Assembly: GCA_947492575.1 (NCBI GenBank)
Contig: CANLNK010000009.1
Coordinates: forward strand, 118,649 to 182,648
Reading direction: 5' to 3'
DNA from: an uncultured Thalassotalea sp.
GTDB taxonomy: Bacteria > Pseudomonadota > Gammaproteobacteria > Enterobacterales > Alteromonadaceae
Length of the DNA: 64,000 nucleotides
Below, one piece after another: positions 17,848-27,199 of this stretch. The notes beneath the pieces were generated by a model. The model worked only from the letters and a program-made list of their open reading frames with translations, had not been told where the DNA came from and ran no database searches. Numbering within the stretch: position 1 is the first letter of the stretch; every line of letters begins with the position of its first letter. The position numbers and the translations under genes are program-made.

Positions 17848-18926
17848 TGGATCGTCGTAGTTTTTATTTATCGGTTATAGCCTTGTCGGTATCGGCATGT
17901 AGTGGCACCAGCAGCAGACATGCATCTGGCGACTTTAACTACGCAACCCAACAAGAAGCGACTCCTATCACGGTTCCGGCCAATTTAGATACACCTCAGC
18001 CACGCAACGAGTACCACATTCCAACGGAAAATGAAGTTACTGGTCCTATTGGTAAGAGTGTGGATGTAAGAGCTCCTTCACTAGCTTTACCGATTGCGGC
18101 GTCAACCCGTGTTGTTGCAGAGCGCGATGATGCCATTATTTGGTTTGATAAAGTACTTGAAGATAGAGACTTAACGGCATTTATTGGCGATGCGGTCAAA
18201 GATAACCTAGCCGAAAACAATGTTGCAATTGCGATGGAAAGTGCAGATGGCACAATTCTAGAAAGTGATTGGTTCCATAACGAAAAAGAGTCGGGCTGGC
18301 TATTTACAGAAGTAGAGTCAGCTGAAAGTATGCGCTTTAAGTATTTGCTGGACACTAAGCCTCATGGTCGCAGCACATCGTTAAAAGTAGAGTTAATTGA
18401 TTACATGAAGACCGACGCATCAGGCGGTAGTCGAGTAATGAACCCTATTGACAAGCACCGCGCAGAAATGGCGATGCTAAACCAAGTGACAGGTATGGTT
18501 GACTACAAATACCGATTGCAAAATCGTGAACTGCAAATTATGTATGCTAACCAGTCGTTAGTCTCCATTGGCAAAAACCCAGAAGAAGAACCGGCTTATG
18601 TCGTAGACATGGAGAAGGACTTATTATGGTCAAATCTCCCAGTGTTTTTCGAGCGTCAGGGGTTTGAGATTGACGATTTAAATGAAGATCAAAAACTTTA
18701 TTTTGTCACTTATAAGAAGCCAAGTGTTGGTTTTTGGGACAGTATTTGGGGCGATGAGGTTGAAGTGCTTGAACTGGAAGAAAAGCCTTATCAGTTTAAG
18801 TTAACACCAATAGGTAACAAATCTGTCTTAACTATTTATCAAGATAATGGTGAAGTGCTACCTGAAGAAACACTTGATCGTGTATTTGACGTTATGGAAA
18901 AAGCACTGTCATTCAGAGATCTATAG
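17847..18926 (+). CDS. bamC: Outer-membrane assembly lipoprotein BamC
   Basis: BamC (NlpB) is an accessory part of the BAM complex that inserts outer-membrane proteins. The 359-aa product has a signal sequence ending in a lipobox LSVSAC (Cys18), then a long unstructured region with YHIPTEN-type segments known to contact BamD, and two C-terminal helix-grip domains (about residues 100-220 and 240-355). Gene order dapA-bamC matches E. coli. A bidirectional terminator follows. Confidence 0.9.
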   Translation: MDRRSFYLSVIALSVSACSGTSSRHASGDFNYATQQEATPITVPANLDTPQPRNEYHIPTENEVTGPIGKSVDVRAPSLALPIAASTRVVAERDDAIIWFDKVLEDRDLTAFIGDAVKDNLAENNVAIAMESADGTILESDWFHNEKESGWLFTEVESAESMRFKYLLDTKPHGRSTSLKVELIDYMKTDASGGSRVMNPIDKHRAEMAMLNQVTGMVDYKYRLQNRELQIMYANQSLVSIGKNPEEEPAYVVDMEKDLLWSNLPVFFERQGFEIDDLNEDQKLYFVTYKKPSVGFWDSIWGDEVEVLELEEKPYQFKLTPIGNKSVLTIYQDNGEVLPEETLDRVFDVMEKALSFRDL

Positions 18927-18928
18927 TT

Positions 18929-18952
18929 ATACCAATTGAATGTAATTGGTAT
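18929..18952. repeat. Small palindromic repeat ATACCAATT/AATTGGTAT
   Basis: Nine-base arms flank a six-base spacer just after the bamC stop. Similar ATACCAATT palindromes occur as intergenic elements in Alteromonadales genomes, to my knowledge. Only this complete copy was seen here. Confidence 0.55.
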
Positions 18953-18992
18953 TAAGCTTAAATAAGCGAATTGAAACTAATTTAATCAAGAT

Positions 18993-19022
18993 AAAAAAAA
19001 GCGCCTTCTAGGCGCTTTTTTT
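18993..19022. terminator. Bidirectional terminator after bamC
   Basis: GCGCC/GGCGC stem with A8 and T7 flanks and a TTCTA loop. It separates bamC from the convergent small membrane gene. Confidence 0.9.
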
Positions 19023-19038
19023 GTTGATATACAGCCCT

Positions 19039-19236
19039 TTAGTGAGGCTTATTCGTAAATGTTGGTAACTTCTGATCGCTCTCTGCTTTGTGAGTCCGAG
19101 GTAAAGTTTCTTTTAAGTCATTTAAGCCTTGCTTGCGCAGAGGCTTTTTTGCCGACTTTTGCACAGTGCTAAAACTGCCAATGATATACATTACCACCGC
19201 AATAATAATTGCAATGACAATAAAAGAATCACTCAT
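19039..19236 (-). CDS. Small single-pass membrane protein (65 aa)
   Basis: The short product begins with one strong hydrophobic helix (residues 4-21, rich in Ile and Val), followed by a basic, polar tail with several Lys. Its start overlaps the end of the upstream VanY-type gene by 8 bases, which supports real, coupled translation. I do not recognise a family. The topology suggests a tiny inner-membrane protein with a cytoplasmic tail. Confidence 0.6.
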   Translation of the reverse strand: MSDSFIVIAIIIAVVMYIIGSFSTVQKSAKKPLRKQGLNDLKETLPRTHKAESDQKLPTFTNKPH

Positions 19237-19915
19237 TGGTAAAAGCTCCTACATTGGTAATAAACGTTGAGTACAAATGTGACAGGTTCGCTATTATCGC
19301 ATCTTTACCTTCAATCGTCGCGGTTTCTATCGCTTCTTCGATTAATTCTTTGCTCAATGCCGCTTGAAATTCGCTTGCCACTGGCGCAAATGACAGGTGC
19401 CAGGGCTCTTCACTAACACCACCTCGATAGCAATCGTATGGGTGGAAAAAGCCGCAAGATTTTGCATTTTCGTCGAGCCAAATAGAAAGCGGGTGCATAG
19501 GCCCACCTTCTTGATATTCCCAAGCCTCAAGCTGCAAGCTTTGTCCTTGTGGGATCAGGCTTGGGGCATAAACATCTATATCGGTGCCCCAGTGGTGGCG
19601 ACTAGCGCCAGGTAGGGCAGAAAACAGCATGATCGCCTGTATTTTATCGAGTTCGCCAAGGATCTTTAAATTAACGGGTTTTTCGTTGATATCGAGTACA
19701 GTGGCTTCTCCGGTGTATTTGCGATTCCATATTGCTAGCTGTCGGTCAAAAGAACGAAAACTGCTGACTAAGGAAAGGTCAAACCCATCTAATTTTGCTT
19801 TCTGCTGAAGTTTTAGAAATGCTGGCAGTGCTGCTTTGTGCATACCGTGTCTTTCATTTATCGACTCAATATGTTGATCTGTTCGACCCGTGAGCACAGC
19901 AGCGTCGCTTAGCAT
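19229..19915 (-). CDS. VanY-type D-alanyl-D-alanine carboxypeptidase (M15B)
   Basis: The 228-aa protein has the zinc motifs of peptidase family M15: [11 protein letters not shown] (S-x-H-x6-D ligands) and EPWHLSF (catalytic Glu and third ligand His). The segment [20 protein letters not shown] is the usual substrate-pocket block. Members trim D-Ala from peptidoglycan stem peptides. No signal peptide is clear at the N-terminus, so export is uncertain, or the protein acts on recycled muropeptides. Its start overlaps the dapE stop by 7 bases. Confidence 0.88.
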   Translation of the reverse strand: MLSDAAVLTGRTDQHIESINERHGMHKAALPAFLKLQQKAKLDGFDLSLVSSFRSFDRQLAIWNRKYTGEATVLDINEKPVNLKILGELDKIQAIMLFSALPGASRHHWGTDIDVYAPSLIPQGQSLQLEAWEYQEGGPMHPLSIWLDENAKSCGFFHPYDCYRGGVSEEPWHLSFAPVASEFQAALSKELIEEAIETATIEGKDAIIANLSHLYSTFITNVGAFTNE

Positions 19916-21039
19916 AAAATATTAACCAAGGTTTGGTAGTAAATTTCAGTTAAGTTGATTAAATCGTCACAGCTTACACATTCATTAATTTGATGAATGG
20001 TTGCGTTACAAGGGCCTAGCTCAATCACTTCGGCACCTGTTGGCGCGATAAACCGCCCATCTGACGTGCCACCAGAAGTTGAAAGTGTTGCTTTTCGACC
20101 GGTTACTTGCGAGATTGCAGCAAGTGCACTGTCTAGCAGAATGCCCGGCTCTGTGATAAATGGTTTACCGTTGAACGTCCACTTAATGTCAAAATCTAGT
20201 TGGTGTTTTTTCAGCACTTCTTCAACTTTTTCAATGATGATTTCATCGTTAAGTTCTGTGCTATAACGCAAATTAAAAAGCGCTGTAAAACTGGCAGGTA
20301 CAACATTAGTTGCCCCTGTACCTGAATGGACATTCGTTAACTGAAAGCTAGTCGGTGGGAAATAATCGTTGCCACTGTCCCACATGATCTGACTGAGCTC
20401 GGCAAGTGCAGGCGCTGCCAAATGTATCGGATTTTTAACGTGGTCTGGGTAGGCGACATGACCTTGCTTACCCTTAATCACTAGCTCTCCAGATATCGAG
20501 CCTCTACGCCCATTTTTAATAACATCTCCAACAAGGTGGGAGCTTGATGGTTCACCAACAATACAGTGATCGATTTTTTCGTTTCTGGCCTCAAGTGTAT
20601 CGACAACACGCGTTGTACCGTTGATGAATGGGCCTTCTTCATCACTAGTGATCAGGTAGCAAATAGAGCCTTTGTGGCTAGGATAGTCTCTAACAAATCG
20701 TTCTGTGGCAACTAGCATGGCGGCAAGGCTGCCTTTCATATCTGCTGCACCACGACCGTAAAGCATGCCGTTATGGATAACAGGTTCAAATGGGGGCGTA
20801 TTCCAAAGCGCAAGATCGCCAGGAGGGACGACGTCTGTGTGACCAGCAAAACAAAATACAGGTTGTTGACTTCCTCGGCGAGCCCACATGTTGGTGGTGT
20901 CTTCAAACACCATCGACTCAATGTCAAAACCAACAGCAGAAAGTTTTGACGCCATTAACTTTTGGCAGTCAGCATCTTCTGGGGTTACCGATTCTCGGGA
21001 AATAAGATCTTGGGCTAGTGCTATAACGTCATGCATCAT
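19909..21039 (-). CDS. dapE: Succinyl-diaminopimelate desuccinylase DapE
   Basis: DapE hydrolyses N-succinyl-LL-DAP to LL-DAP in lysine and cell-wall synthesis. The 376-aa length is standard. Metal-binding blocks [34 protein letters not shown] and the C-terminal [16 protein letters not shown] are present, as is the [11 protein letters not shown] loop. Two adjacent ATGs (21039, 21036) are possible starts. It follows yffB as in E. coli; the gap contains a tandem 12-base repeat. Confidence 0.95.
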   Translation of the reverse strand: MMHDVIALAQDLISRESVTPEDADCQKLMASKLSAVGFDIESMVFEDTTNMWARRGSQQPVFCFAGHTDVVPPGDLALWNTPPFEPVIHNGMLYGRGAADMKGSLAAMLVATERFVRDYPSHKGSICYLITSDEEGPFINGTTRVVDTLEARNEKIDHCIVGEPSSSHLVGDVIKNGRRGSISGELVIKGKQGHVAYPDHVKNPIHLAAPALAELSQIMWDSGNDYFPPTSFQLTNVHSGTGATNVVPASFTALFNLRYSTELNDEIIIEKVEEVLKKHQLDFDIKWTFNGKPFITEPGILLDSALAAISQVTGRKATLSTSGGTSDGRFIAPTGAEVIELGPCNATIHQINECVSCDDLINLTEIYYQTLVNILC

Positions 21040-21040
21040 A

Positions 21041-21076
21041 TTTACTTGAATGTTTACTTAAATGTTTACTTGAATA
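21041..21076. repeat. Three tandem 12-base repeats between yffB and dapE
   Basis: TTTACTTGAATG, TTTACTTAAATG and TTTACTTGAATA follow one another without gap. The last copy overlaps the final codons and stop of yffB, so the array probably arose by duplicating the yffB end. It ends a few bases before the dapE start and may affect its translation. Confidence 0.85.
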
Positions 21077-21410
21077 AAGTTGCGTACTGATCAGCTTTGA
21101 AGCCTACATGTTTTACTGAATCTGTTACTAAAACTGGGCGTTTTATCAATGTAGGCTCGGCCAACATTGCTTCTTTTGCCGTTTGTTCGCTGAGATTCTG
21201 TTTAATACTGTCATCTAGATTGCGAAAGCTGGTGCTGCGTTTGTTCAGCAACTCTTCCCAACTTAGCGTTGTTAAAAAGTTATCTAGAAGCGCTTGGTCA
21301 AAACCGTTTTTACGGAAGTCATGAAACTGATAACTGATGTTTTCTTGTTCTAGCCACTTACGTGCTTTTTTTACTGTGTCACAATTGGCGATGCCGTATA
21401 AAGTTGTCAT
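21066..21410 (-). CDS. yffB: Spx/ArsC-like protein YffB
   Basis: The 114-aa thioredoxin-fold protein starts MTTLYGIANCDTVKKARKWL with Cys10 in the position of the ArsC/Spx nucleophile, and ends with the IKRPVLVTDSVKHVGFKAD block of the YffB group. E. coli yffB is also directly upstream of dapE. Function is not established; a glutathione-dependent reductase is possible. It starts one base after the stop of the ACT-domain gene, so the three genes form an operon. Confidence 0.87.
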   Translation of the reverse strand: MTTLYGIANCDTVKKARKWLEQENISYQFHDFRKNGFDQALLDNFLTTLSWEELLNKRSTSFRNLDDSIKQNLSEQTAKEAMLAEPTLIKRPVLVTDSVKHVGFKADQYATLFK

Positions 21411-21411
21411 T

Positions 21412-21813
21412 TTAATCTCTTGTTATTTTGTACTGGTTGGCGCTTAGGGCATCTATTGCTTTGTCGATATTGTTTTGTTTCACCAAGATATAATCCGTAT
21501 CGAAGGTAGATATCGCAAAGATGCTAATATTCTCATTGGCCAAGATGGAAGATATTCTCGATAGAATGCCAGTAAGGCTAAAGTCTAGTGGACCTACTAC
21601 CTCTAGCGCTTGCCAATCACGTTCAACATCTTCACTTTCAATGGCAATGTCTTCCGGTAGCACAATGGATACTTCACCGTGTGTTTTTGCCAAGAAAAAT
21701 ATTGGTGCTGAGAGCGCTTCTGCCGGTATAGCACTGTTAGCTGCTAAGCTGTGAATAGCGAATGTAGGCTTGAGTAATTGTAACGCTAAAGATGGAGTCG
21801 TTGCTGTGTTCAT
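21412..21813 (-). CDS. ACT-domain protein (CASTOR/ACT_7 type)
   Basis: The frame opens at 21858, but the ATG at 21813 has GGAG about 9 bases upstream and removes a cysteine-rich, unlikely leader, giving 133 aa. The second half, GPLDFSLTGILSRISSILAN with AISTFDTDYILVK, is a typical ACT fold of the kind fused or paired in CASTOR-like amino-acid sensors. The protein may bind an amino acid. It leads the yffB-dapE operon, which hints at lysine or cell-wall metabolism, but the ligand is not visible. Confidence 0.78.
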   Translation of the reverse strand: MNTATTPSLALQLLKPTFAIHSLAANSAIPAEALSAPIFFLAKTHGEVSIVLPEDIAIESEDVERDWQALEVVGPLDFSLTGILSRISSILANENISIFAISTFDTDYILVKQNNIDKAIDALSANQYKITRD

Positions 21814-22029
21814 CTTAGAGGCTCCGCTGTCCTTATTTGATGTACAGCATCTTAGCAAGTTTTTAACACAATCTCTAACCTGAGCACTTTGTTTATTAAC
21901 TGTTTTATAGCAAAAGTAGTGTTTTTGGTTGTTTAGTATAATTTAAATGGTGAACATGTAGTTTTTCATAGCTAAACAATGCAGTAACAGCCCTATAAAC
22001 CGGCAAGTAACTATATTAACAAGAGAAAT

Positions 22030-22054
22030 GATATCCACAAAAGTTGTGGATATC
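22030..22054. repeat. Perfect 11-base inverted repeat in a 390-base gap
   Basis: GATATCCACAA and TTGTGGATATC flank a 3-base spacer. Each arm contains ATATCCACA, close to a DnaA box (TTATNCACA). The gap 21859-22250 between the ACT gene and pta holds nothing else recognisable except the pta hairpin. Function unknown: a protein site or cruciform. Confidence 0.6.
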
Positions 22055-22189
22055 TTTGTTAGTAAGCATTGTCTATGTTTGCATCTTGTTAAAATATATA
22101 GGAAAAATTATTGGCTTGTTTTTTGTCACTTGTGATTAGCGCAAAAGAAGTGTCAAAGGCTTCAAAAATACTAGATATTGATAAAATGT

Positions 22190-22228
22190 ATGCGCTAGCA
22201 AAGTAAAAGTTAGCTAAAACTAGCGCAT
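22190..22228 (-). terminator. Hairpin downstream of pta
   Basis: ATGCGCTAG and CTAGCGCAT form a 9-base stem with a 21-base loop, 20-60 bases after the pta stop. The following sequence in the direction of transcription is A/T rich but has no clean T tract, so termination strength is uncertain. Confidence 0.5.
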
Positions 22229-22250
22229 TTGGGGTAGATAGAGCTTGGCT

Positions 22251-24359
22251 TTATGTGTTTGCCTGTATAGCGGTTAGTGCAATGGTATAAACGATATCGT
22301 CTACTAAAGCGCCACGAGATAAATCATTCACTGGCTTAGCCATGCCTTGCAACATAGGGCCGATACTGATGAGGTCTGCTGAACGCTGAACCGCCTTGTA
22401 GGTAGTGTTACCAGTATTTAAATCTGGGAAAATAAACACCGTAGCTTTACCTGCCACTGGGCTATTAGGTGCTTTCTTTCGAGCAACGTTTTCCATTATC
22501 GCAGCATCGTATTGAAGCGGACCGTCAATAACGAGATCTGGGCGTTTCTCTTGTGCTAACTTCGTTGCAGCGGCAACTTTCTCCACATCTGCACCAGAGC
22601 CTGAAGCGCCGGTGCTGTAGCTGATCATCGCGACTTTTGCATCGATACCAAATTGCGTTGCAGAGTCTGCTGATTGAATAGCAATGTCAGCAAGCTGCTC
22701 TGCGGTTGGATCAGGATTGATCGCACAATCACCGTACACCAGTACTTGATCAGGAAGCAGCATGAAGAATACTGACGACACTAAGCTGCTTCCCGGTGCA
22801 GTTTTGACAAGCTGTAGTGCTGGCCTAATGGTATTTGCCGTTGTATTAACTGCTCCTGATACTAAGCCATCAACTTGGCCTAACTGCAGCATCATGGTAC
22901 CTAGCACGACATTATCTTTTAGTTCTTCACGAGCGACAACATCGGTAAGTCCTTTGTGCTTTCTCAGTTCAACCATAGGGTTGACGTAATTCTCAATGAT
23001 TTCACTAGGGTCGGTTATTAATAGCCCTGGTGGTAAATTGATACCTTGTTGTTCTGCAATAAGTAAAATTTCATTTTTATCACCGAGCAGTTGACAGCGA
23101 GCAATTTTTCTTTCCGCACAAATTGCCGCGGCTTTAATGGTACGAATGTCTGTACCTTCAGGTAACACGATAAGCTTATCTGCATTGCGGGCGAGTACAG
23201 TGAGTTTATGCCTAAATGCTGGCGGGGATAATAAGTTGCTGCGCTCTGCACTTTGTGTGAATAGCGTAAGCCAATCTTGATTTAAGTGGTCGGCAACGAA
23301 TTGTTTGACGCGCTCTAAGCGCTGATCGTCATCCTCGGGAATTTCAGGGTTGAAGCTCATGATATAGCGAGACGTGGTCCATGTGTCAGACTTAACAGAT
23401 AATACTGGGAGGCCAGCATCAAGTGCTTGTTTACATAGCGAAAGCACTTGTTCATTGGGCTTGTAACCTGTTGTCAGCAGCAGAGCGCCAACTTTGGTAC
23501 CGTTAAGGGCCGAAAGGCAAGTCGCAATGATAATATCTGCGCGGTCACCGGGTGTAACAATGAGTCGGCCTGGCGCTAAATGGCTAACAATATTATCGAC
23601 TGAACGAGCACAGAAACTCACAGAACGGATACGTCTATGTTCTAAATCACCTTCGTTTATAACTTCGGCATCAAGGTATTCGGCGATATCCTTAACTCGC
23701 GGAGCAATTAAGTCATGCTCCCATGGGATGGTGCCAAGTAATTTAAAGCTTGGATTCCTAAAGATTGAAAGCGTTTGCCATACTGTTAAGTCAACAGGAT
23801 CGACTAACTCATTTTCAACCGGCAATAAACCGTATTCATCTTTATCTGGAGAGTTTGCTTTGTTAATAATACAGCCGATTAACCGTTTATTCTTTGTGCC
23901 ACCGTAGGTTTCTGCTGAAACTTCTAAACGATCTTCGAACTCTTCTAGGCTGTCGTTATCAGGCGCGGCAACTAGCACTAAGTCGATAGAAAGTGCTTGA
24001 GCAACGTCCCGATTAATACGACCTACATAGGGTTGGCGAGTTGTTGGTAGTAAGCCTTCTACAATAACGATATCGTGCTTTTCTGTTAAAGTTGAAAAGT
24101 TCTCAACAATCTTTTCGAGTACGACTTCCATTTCACCGTCGCCCATTTTTTCTTCCACGTATGATAGTGGAAGCGACAGATTAGATTCATTGTAACTATC
24201 TGCTTTGACTGGGCGCCTTCTATTGCGAGAAGGCTGCGAAATTGGCTTATAAATGACTACATCTAGACCATTTTGCTGGCAGGCGTGAAATAAACCATGA
24301 ACTACACTACTCAGGCCGACACCAAATCCAACGGGTGTGAGCATTACTTGATGAGACAT
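22251..24359 (-). CDS. pta: Phosphate acetyltransferase Pta (long form)
   Basis: Pta interconverts acetyl-CoA and acetyl phosphate. The 702-aa length matches the long E. coli enzyme (714 aa): an N-terminal P-loop-like domain of dethiobiotin-synthetase type (FGVGLSSVVHGLF near residue 12), a middle DRTGG regulatory domain (about 215-330) and the C-terminal catalytic PTA domain (about 380-700) with VDGLVSGAVNTTANTIRPAL and the ending block IFPDLNTGNTTYKAVQRSA. It follows ackA with 3 bases between; together they form the acetate overflow/activation pathway. Confidence 0.96.
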   Translation of the reverse strand: MSHQVMLTPVGFGVGLSSVVHGLFHACQQNGLDVVIYKPISQPSRNRRRPVKADSYNESNLSLPLSYVEEKMGDGEMEVVLEKIVENFSTLTEKHDIVIVEGLLPTTRQPYVGRINRDVAQALSIDLVLVAAPDNDSLEEFEDRLEVSAETYGGTKNKRLIGCIINKANSPDKDEYGLLPVENELVDPVDLTVWQTLSIFRNPSFKLLGTIPWEHDLIAPRVKDIAEYLDAEVINEGDLEHRRIRSVSFCARSVDNIVSHLAPGRLIVTPGDRADIIIATCLSALNGTKVGALLLTTGYKPNEQVLSLCKQALDAGLPVLSVKSDTWTTSRYIMSFNPEIPEDDDQRLERVKQFVADHLNQDWLTLFTQSAERSNLLSPPAFRHKLTVLARNADKLIVLPEGTDIRTIKAAAICAERKIARCQLLGDKNEILLIAEQQGINLPPGLLITDPSEIIENYVNPMVELRKHKGLTDVVAREELKDNVVLGTMMLQLGQVDGLVSGAVNTTANTIRPALQLVKTAPGSSLVSSVFFMLLPDQVLVYGDCAINPDPTAEQLADIAIQSADSATQFGIDAKVAMISYSTGASGSGADVEKVAAATKLAQEKRPDLVIDGPLQYDAAIMENVARKKAPNSPVAGKATVFIFPDLNTGNTTYKAVQRSADLISIGPMLQGMAKPVNDLSRGALVDDIVYTIALTAIQANT

Positions 24360-24362
24360 AAT

Positions 24363-25565
24363 TTACCCCTTAATAAGTGCTAAAGTTTGGCTTGCGATAA
24401 CCCATTCCTCATCGGTTGGTATCACCAGTATTGCTGGCGAGTTATCGCTTGCAATATTGCCTGCTTGTCCGCGAATCGTTTTTTCGTTGGTAGCTTCATC
24501 CAAAGATAGTTGCAGTAACGATAATTGCTTTATAACTTCTTCACGCACGTAACTAGAGTTTTCACCAATGCCCCCAGTAAATATCACAGCATCAAGTTTT
24601 GACAAGCTGGTTGTCATGGCAGCAATAGCTTTCGCTATTGAGAAACAAAAGACATCGAGTGCAAGTTTGGCTTGAGGGTTGTTTTGTTCAAGTGCCTGTT
24701 CTTCGAGTGTTCGACAATCATTGCTAATCTGCGAAATACCAAGCAGACCACTTTCTTTGTTAAGCAATTTATCCACGGCTTCTGTGCTGTAATCTAAATT
24801 GTTAAGTAAGTGGAAAATAATACCGGGATCAATATCACCACAGCGCGTGCCCATAGCAACGCCCGCTAATGGGGTAAAGCCCATGCTAGTATCACGACTT
24901 TCACCTTTTTCGATTGCGGTAATACTGCAGCCATTACCAAGGTGGGCGGTAATGACACTCGTTTCGTCAATGCTTTTATTCAAGTGGTCGGCTGCTTGAC
25001 GGCTGACATAGTAATGACTCGTTCCGTGGAAGCCATACTTTCTTACGCCGTGTTCTGAATAAAGGTTTCTTGGCAGGGCGTATGTATAGGCTTTCTCTGG
25101 CATCGTTTGATGAAATGCCGTGTCAAAAACTGCAACTTGAGGAAGTGTTTCGAACGCAGCGCGTGCTGCTTCAATGCCAATAATATTAGCAGGATTGTGC
25201 AATGGAGCTAACGTGCATAACTCTTCTAAAGTAGCCATGACTTGGTTATCAATCATGGTAGGTAACTGATAACGTTCGCCAGCGTGGACAACACGATGGC
25301 CAATTGCGGCAATGACATCAATGAGTTGAGCCTGTGTTAAATAGTTGATTAGATTGGCTAATGCTTCTCTGTGACCAAAAGGCGCATTTAAGGAGTTTTG
25401 ATGCTTTTTGCCGTTGTGCTTGATGACGATATTAGCTTCGTCGCTGTTAAGACATTGCGCAATGCCAGTTAAGGGTTGTTCTTTCGAGGCAGGCTCAATC
25501 AAGGCAAATTTTAATGAGGAGCTGCCACAGTTAATTACTAGGATAAATTTTGGCTGTGTTGTCAT
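24363..25565 (-). CDS. ackA: Acetate kinase AckA
   Basis: AckA makes acetate and ATP from acetyl phosphate. The 400-aa protein has both family signatures: the N-terminal ILVINCGSSSLKFAL phosphate-binding motif and the GFTPLAGVAMGTRCGDIDPG motif. The HRVVHAGE, DTAFHQTMP, YGFHGTSHYYV and FTGGIGENS segments carry the catalytic Arg, Asp, His and adenosine-binding residues. It forms an operon with pta and is divergent from yfbV, as in E. coli. Confidence 0.97.
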   Translation of the reverse strand: MTTQPKFILVINCGSSSLKFALIEPASKEQPLTGIAQCLNSDEANIVIKHNGKKHQNSLNAPFGHREALANLINYLTQAQLIDVIAAIGHRVVHAGERYQLPTMIDNQVMATLEELCTLAPLHNPANIIGIEAARAAFETLPQVAVFDTAFHQTMPEKAYTYALPRNLYSEHGVRKYGFHGTSHYYVSRQAADHLNKSIDETSVITAHLGNGCSITAIEKGESRDTSMGFTPLAGVAMGTRCGDIDPGIIFHLLNNLDYSTEAVDKLLNKESGLLGISQISNDCRTLEEQALEQNNPQAKLALDVFCFSIAKAIAAMTTSLSKLDAVIFTGGIGENSSYVREEVIKQLSLLQLSLDEATNEKTIRGQAGNIASDNSPAILVIPTDEEWVIASQTLALIKG

Positions 25566-25710
25566 TGATGTCGACTTCTGAATAAATTAAAAAGATAACA
25601 GATGTAATTCGGAGTGCCCGATAGCAAAAATATCACGAATAATGAGACAGTTAGTATAACTTTCTATTATTTACTGTAATTTTTCGGGACTTTGGTTTAC
25701 ATTTACAGCT

Positions 25711-26136
25711 ATGAATCTAAGTGTAGTAGCTCTTATTAAATTGGGTTATCAATACATGTCGCTCTGGCCAAAAAGAGCGGAGCTAGCCCGATACTTCTCC
25801 GAATATAAAACCATTCAATTTGCACGATTGGTGTATGCTGTCGCGCCTGGACTAGCCGTGTTTTCATTTGTGCTGCAGGTTGGATTGGCGGGAACGCATA
25901 GTTTATCGATTGCACTGTTCTACACGATAGTACTGGTTTCAATGCCAGTACAAGCTATGGTGATGCTCGGCGTGCAGGCAGACAAAATTTTGCCTCCTTC
26001 ATTGTCGGCTTGGTACAAGGAAGGTGTTGCTCGTTACAATGAGCAGGGCGGTAGTATTGAGCTGTCAGTTCACAAACCACGCTATTTAGACTTAGCTAAG
26101 TTACTCAATATGACTTATGAGCGGACGCTTAAATAA
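25711..26136 (+). CDS. yfbV: UPF0208 membrane protein YfbV
   Basis: The 141-aa protein begins LGYQYMSLWPKRAELARYFSEYK and has two transmembrane helices (about residues 41-60 and 66-88), followed by a cytoplasmic tail with SAWYKEGVARYNEQGG. This is the UPF0208 pattern. E. coli yfbV is likewise divergent from ackA. No strong ribosome site is visible before the start. The function of the family is not firmly established from sequence. Confidence 0.88.
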   Translation: MNLSVVALIKLGYQYMSLWPKRAELARYFSEYKTIQFARLVYAVAPGLAVFSFVLQVGLAGTHSLSIALFYTIVLVSMPVQAMVMLGVQADKILPPSLSAWYKEGVARYNEQGGSIELSVHKPRYLDLAKLLNMTYERTLK

Positions 26137-26283
26137 GTTGCTACATCGACCCTACCGCAGTGGCTCGGTACAAATTCCCCCCACGCATACAGAACTTTCC
26201 ATAACAAAAATTAGATAGTTATCACCCACCAAGTTGCTAGGAGAGCTTATACCCGTTCACTTAAATATTTATGTCAATGGGTG

Positions 26284-27093
26284 TTAGACTGATTTCTGAT
26301 AAAGCTTTATTAAGAAATCGGCTTGGCATTCAAAACCGTCTCTTTGCGCTAGTTCATCTTTAACTTGTTGGCTTGCTTTGAAGGCAAAGGGTGTCATAGA
26401 CAAAAGGTTGAGCGTGTCTTTGCCTGTCGCCAACGTCATCTTATAGTTTAAGCGTTCTTCCCTTATTAGCGTGAGACGCTTAATCGGTTGCTTGTCCTCA
26501 TCATGTAAGAGGGCGTTGTCATAAATTTTTTCTTTAAGTTCAATTAAGTGCTGTTTAGCTGGAGTTACCGTTAGCAGATAGCCCCCCGATTTCAGCACCC
26601 GGGTAAATTCACCTTCCAAAATTGGTGCATAAACAGAGTACAGCCAATCGAAATCTTGGTCACTGAACGCCAATTTTGAGAGAGTTTGCACACTAAAATG
26701 ACAGGCTTGGTACTTTTTCCCCGCTTTTTTAATAGCTTCTTTGGCAATATCAACACCATAAACGGCATTACTGTCAGTTTTGTGCTGGTGAGTATAAAAT
26801 CCTTCACCACAACCAGCGTCTAACAACTTACCTTTTACATTACCTAATTCTTGATACCAATCTGTGATCAAATCTATTAGCGGTTGGTAATATCCTTTTT
26901 CTAGAAATTCACGTCTCGCGTTTACCATGGCTTTATTATCACCGGGGTCTTTCGAATGTTTGAATTGAACAGGCAGTAAGTTTACATAGTGCTCTTTCGC
27001 AATATCGAAGCTGTGATTTTGTTCACATTTTAAACTTCTATCGTCAATGGATAATGGTGCTTGGCACAGCGGGCAAATGTATTCTGGTGTCAT
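26284..27093 (-). CDS. rlmA: 23S rRNA (guanine-745-N1)-methyltransferase RlmA
   Basis: RlmA methylates G745 of 23S rRNA using SAM. The 269-aa protein opens with the zinc-binding region CPLC...CEQNHSFD (residues 7-30) typical of RlmA, then KEHYVNLLPVQFKHSKDPGDNKAMVNARREFL, and the SAM-binding block LLDAGCGEGFYT. The start is fixed by the position of the zinc motif. There is no Shine-Dalgarno sequence; the T tract of the xthA terminator lies just upstream. Confidence 0.92.
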   Translation of the reverse strand: MTPEYICPLCQAPLSIDDRSLKCEQNHSFDIAKEHYVNLLPVQFKHSKDPGDNKAMVNARREFLEKGYYQPLIDLITDWYQELGNVKGKLLDAGCGEGFYTHQHKTDSNAVYGVDIAKEAIKKAGKKYQACHFSVQTLSKLAFSDQDFDWLYSVYAPILEGEFTRVLKSGGYLLTVTPAKQHLIELKEKIYDNALLHDEDKQPIKRLTLIREERLNYKMTLATGKDTLNLLSMTPFAFKASQQVKDELAQRDGFECQADFLIKLYQKSV

Positions 27094-27098
27094 AACGT

Positions 27099-27128
27099 TA
27101 AAAAGGTTAGGGAGCCTTAGCTCCCTAT
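27099..27128 (-). terminator. Intrinsic terminator between xthA and rlmA
   Basis: On the minus strand TAGGGAGC and GCTCCCTA form an 8-base stem with a TAAG loop, followed by ACCTTTTT. It lies after the xthA stop and ends about 6 bases before the rlmA start. Confidence 0.8.
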
Positions 27129-27199
27129 ATCATGCGTAAAATGTAATGGTTTTTCTAATTAGAGCGAGAAAATACCGACGAATGGGGTGTTAGATACCT

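Noticed and set aside
26230..26285. Imperfect inverted repeat ACCCGTTCAC/GTCAATGGGT after yfbV
   Set aside because: Only 8 of 10 pairs fit and there is no T tract, so it was not called as a terminator.
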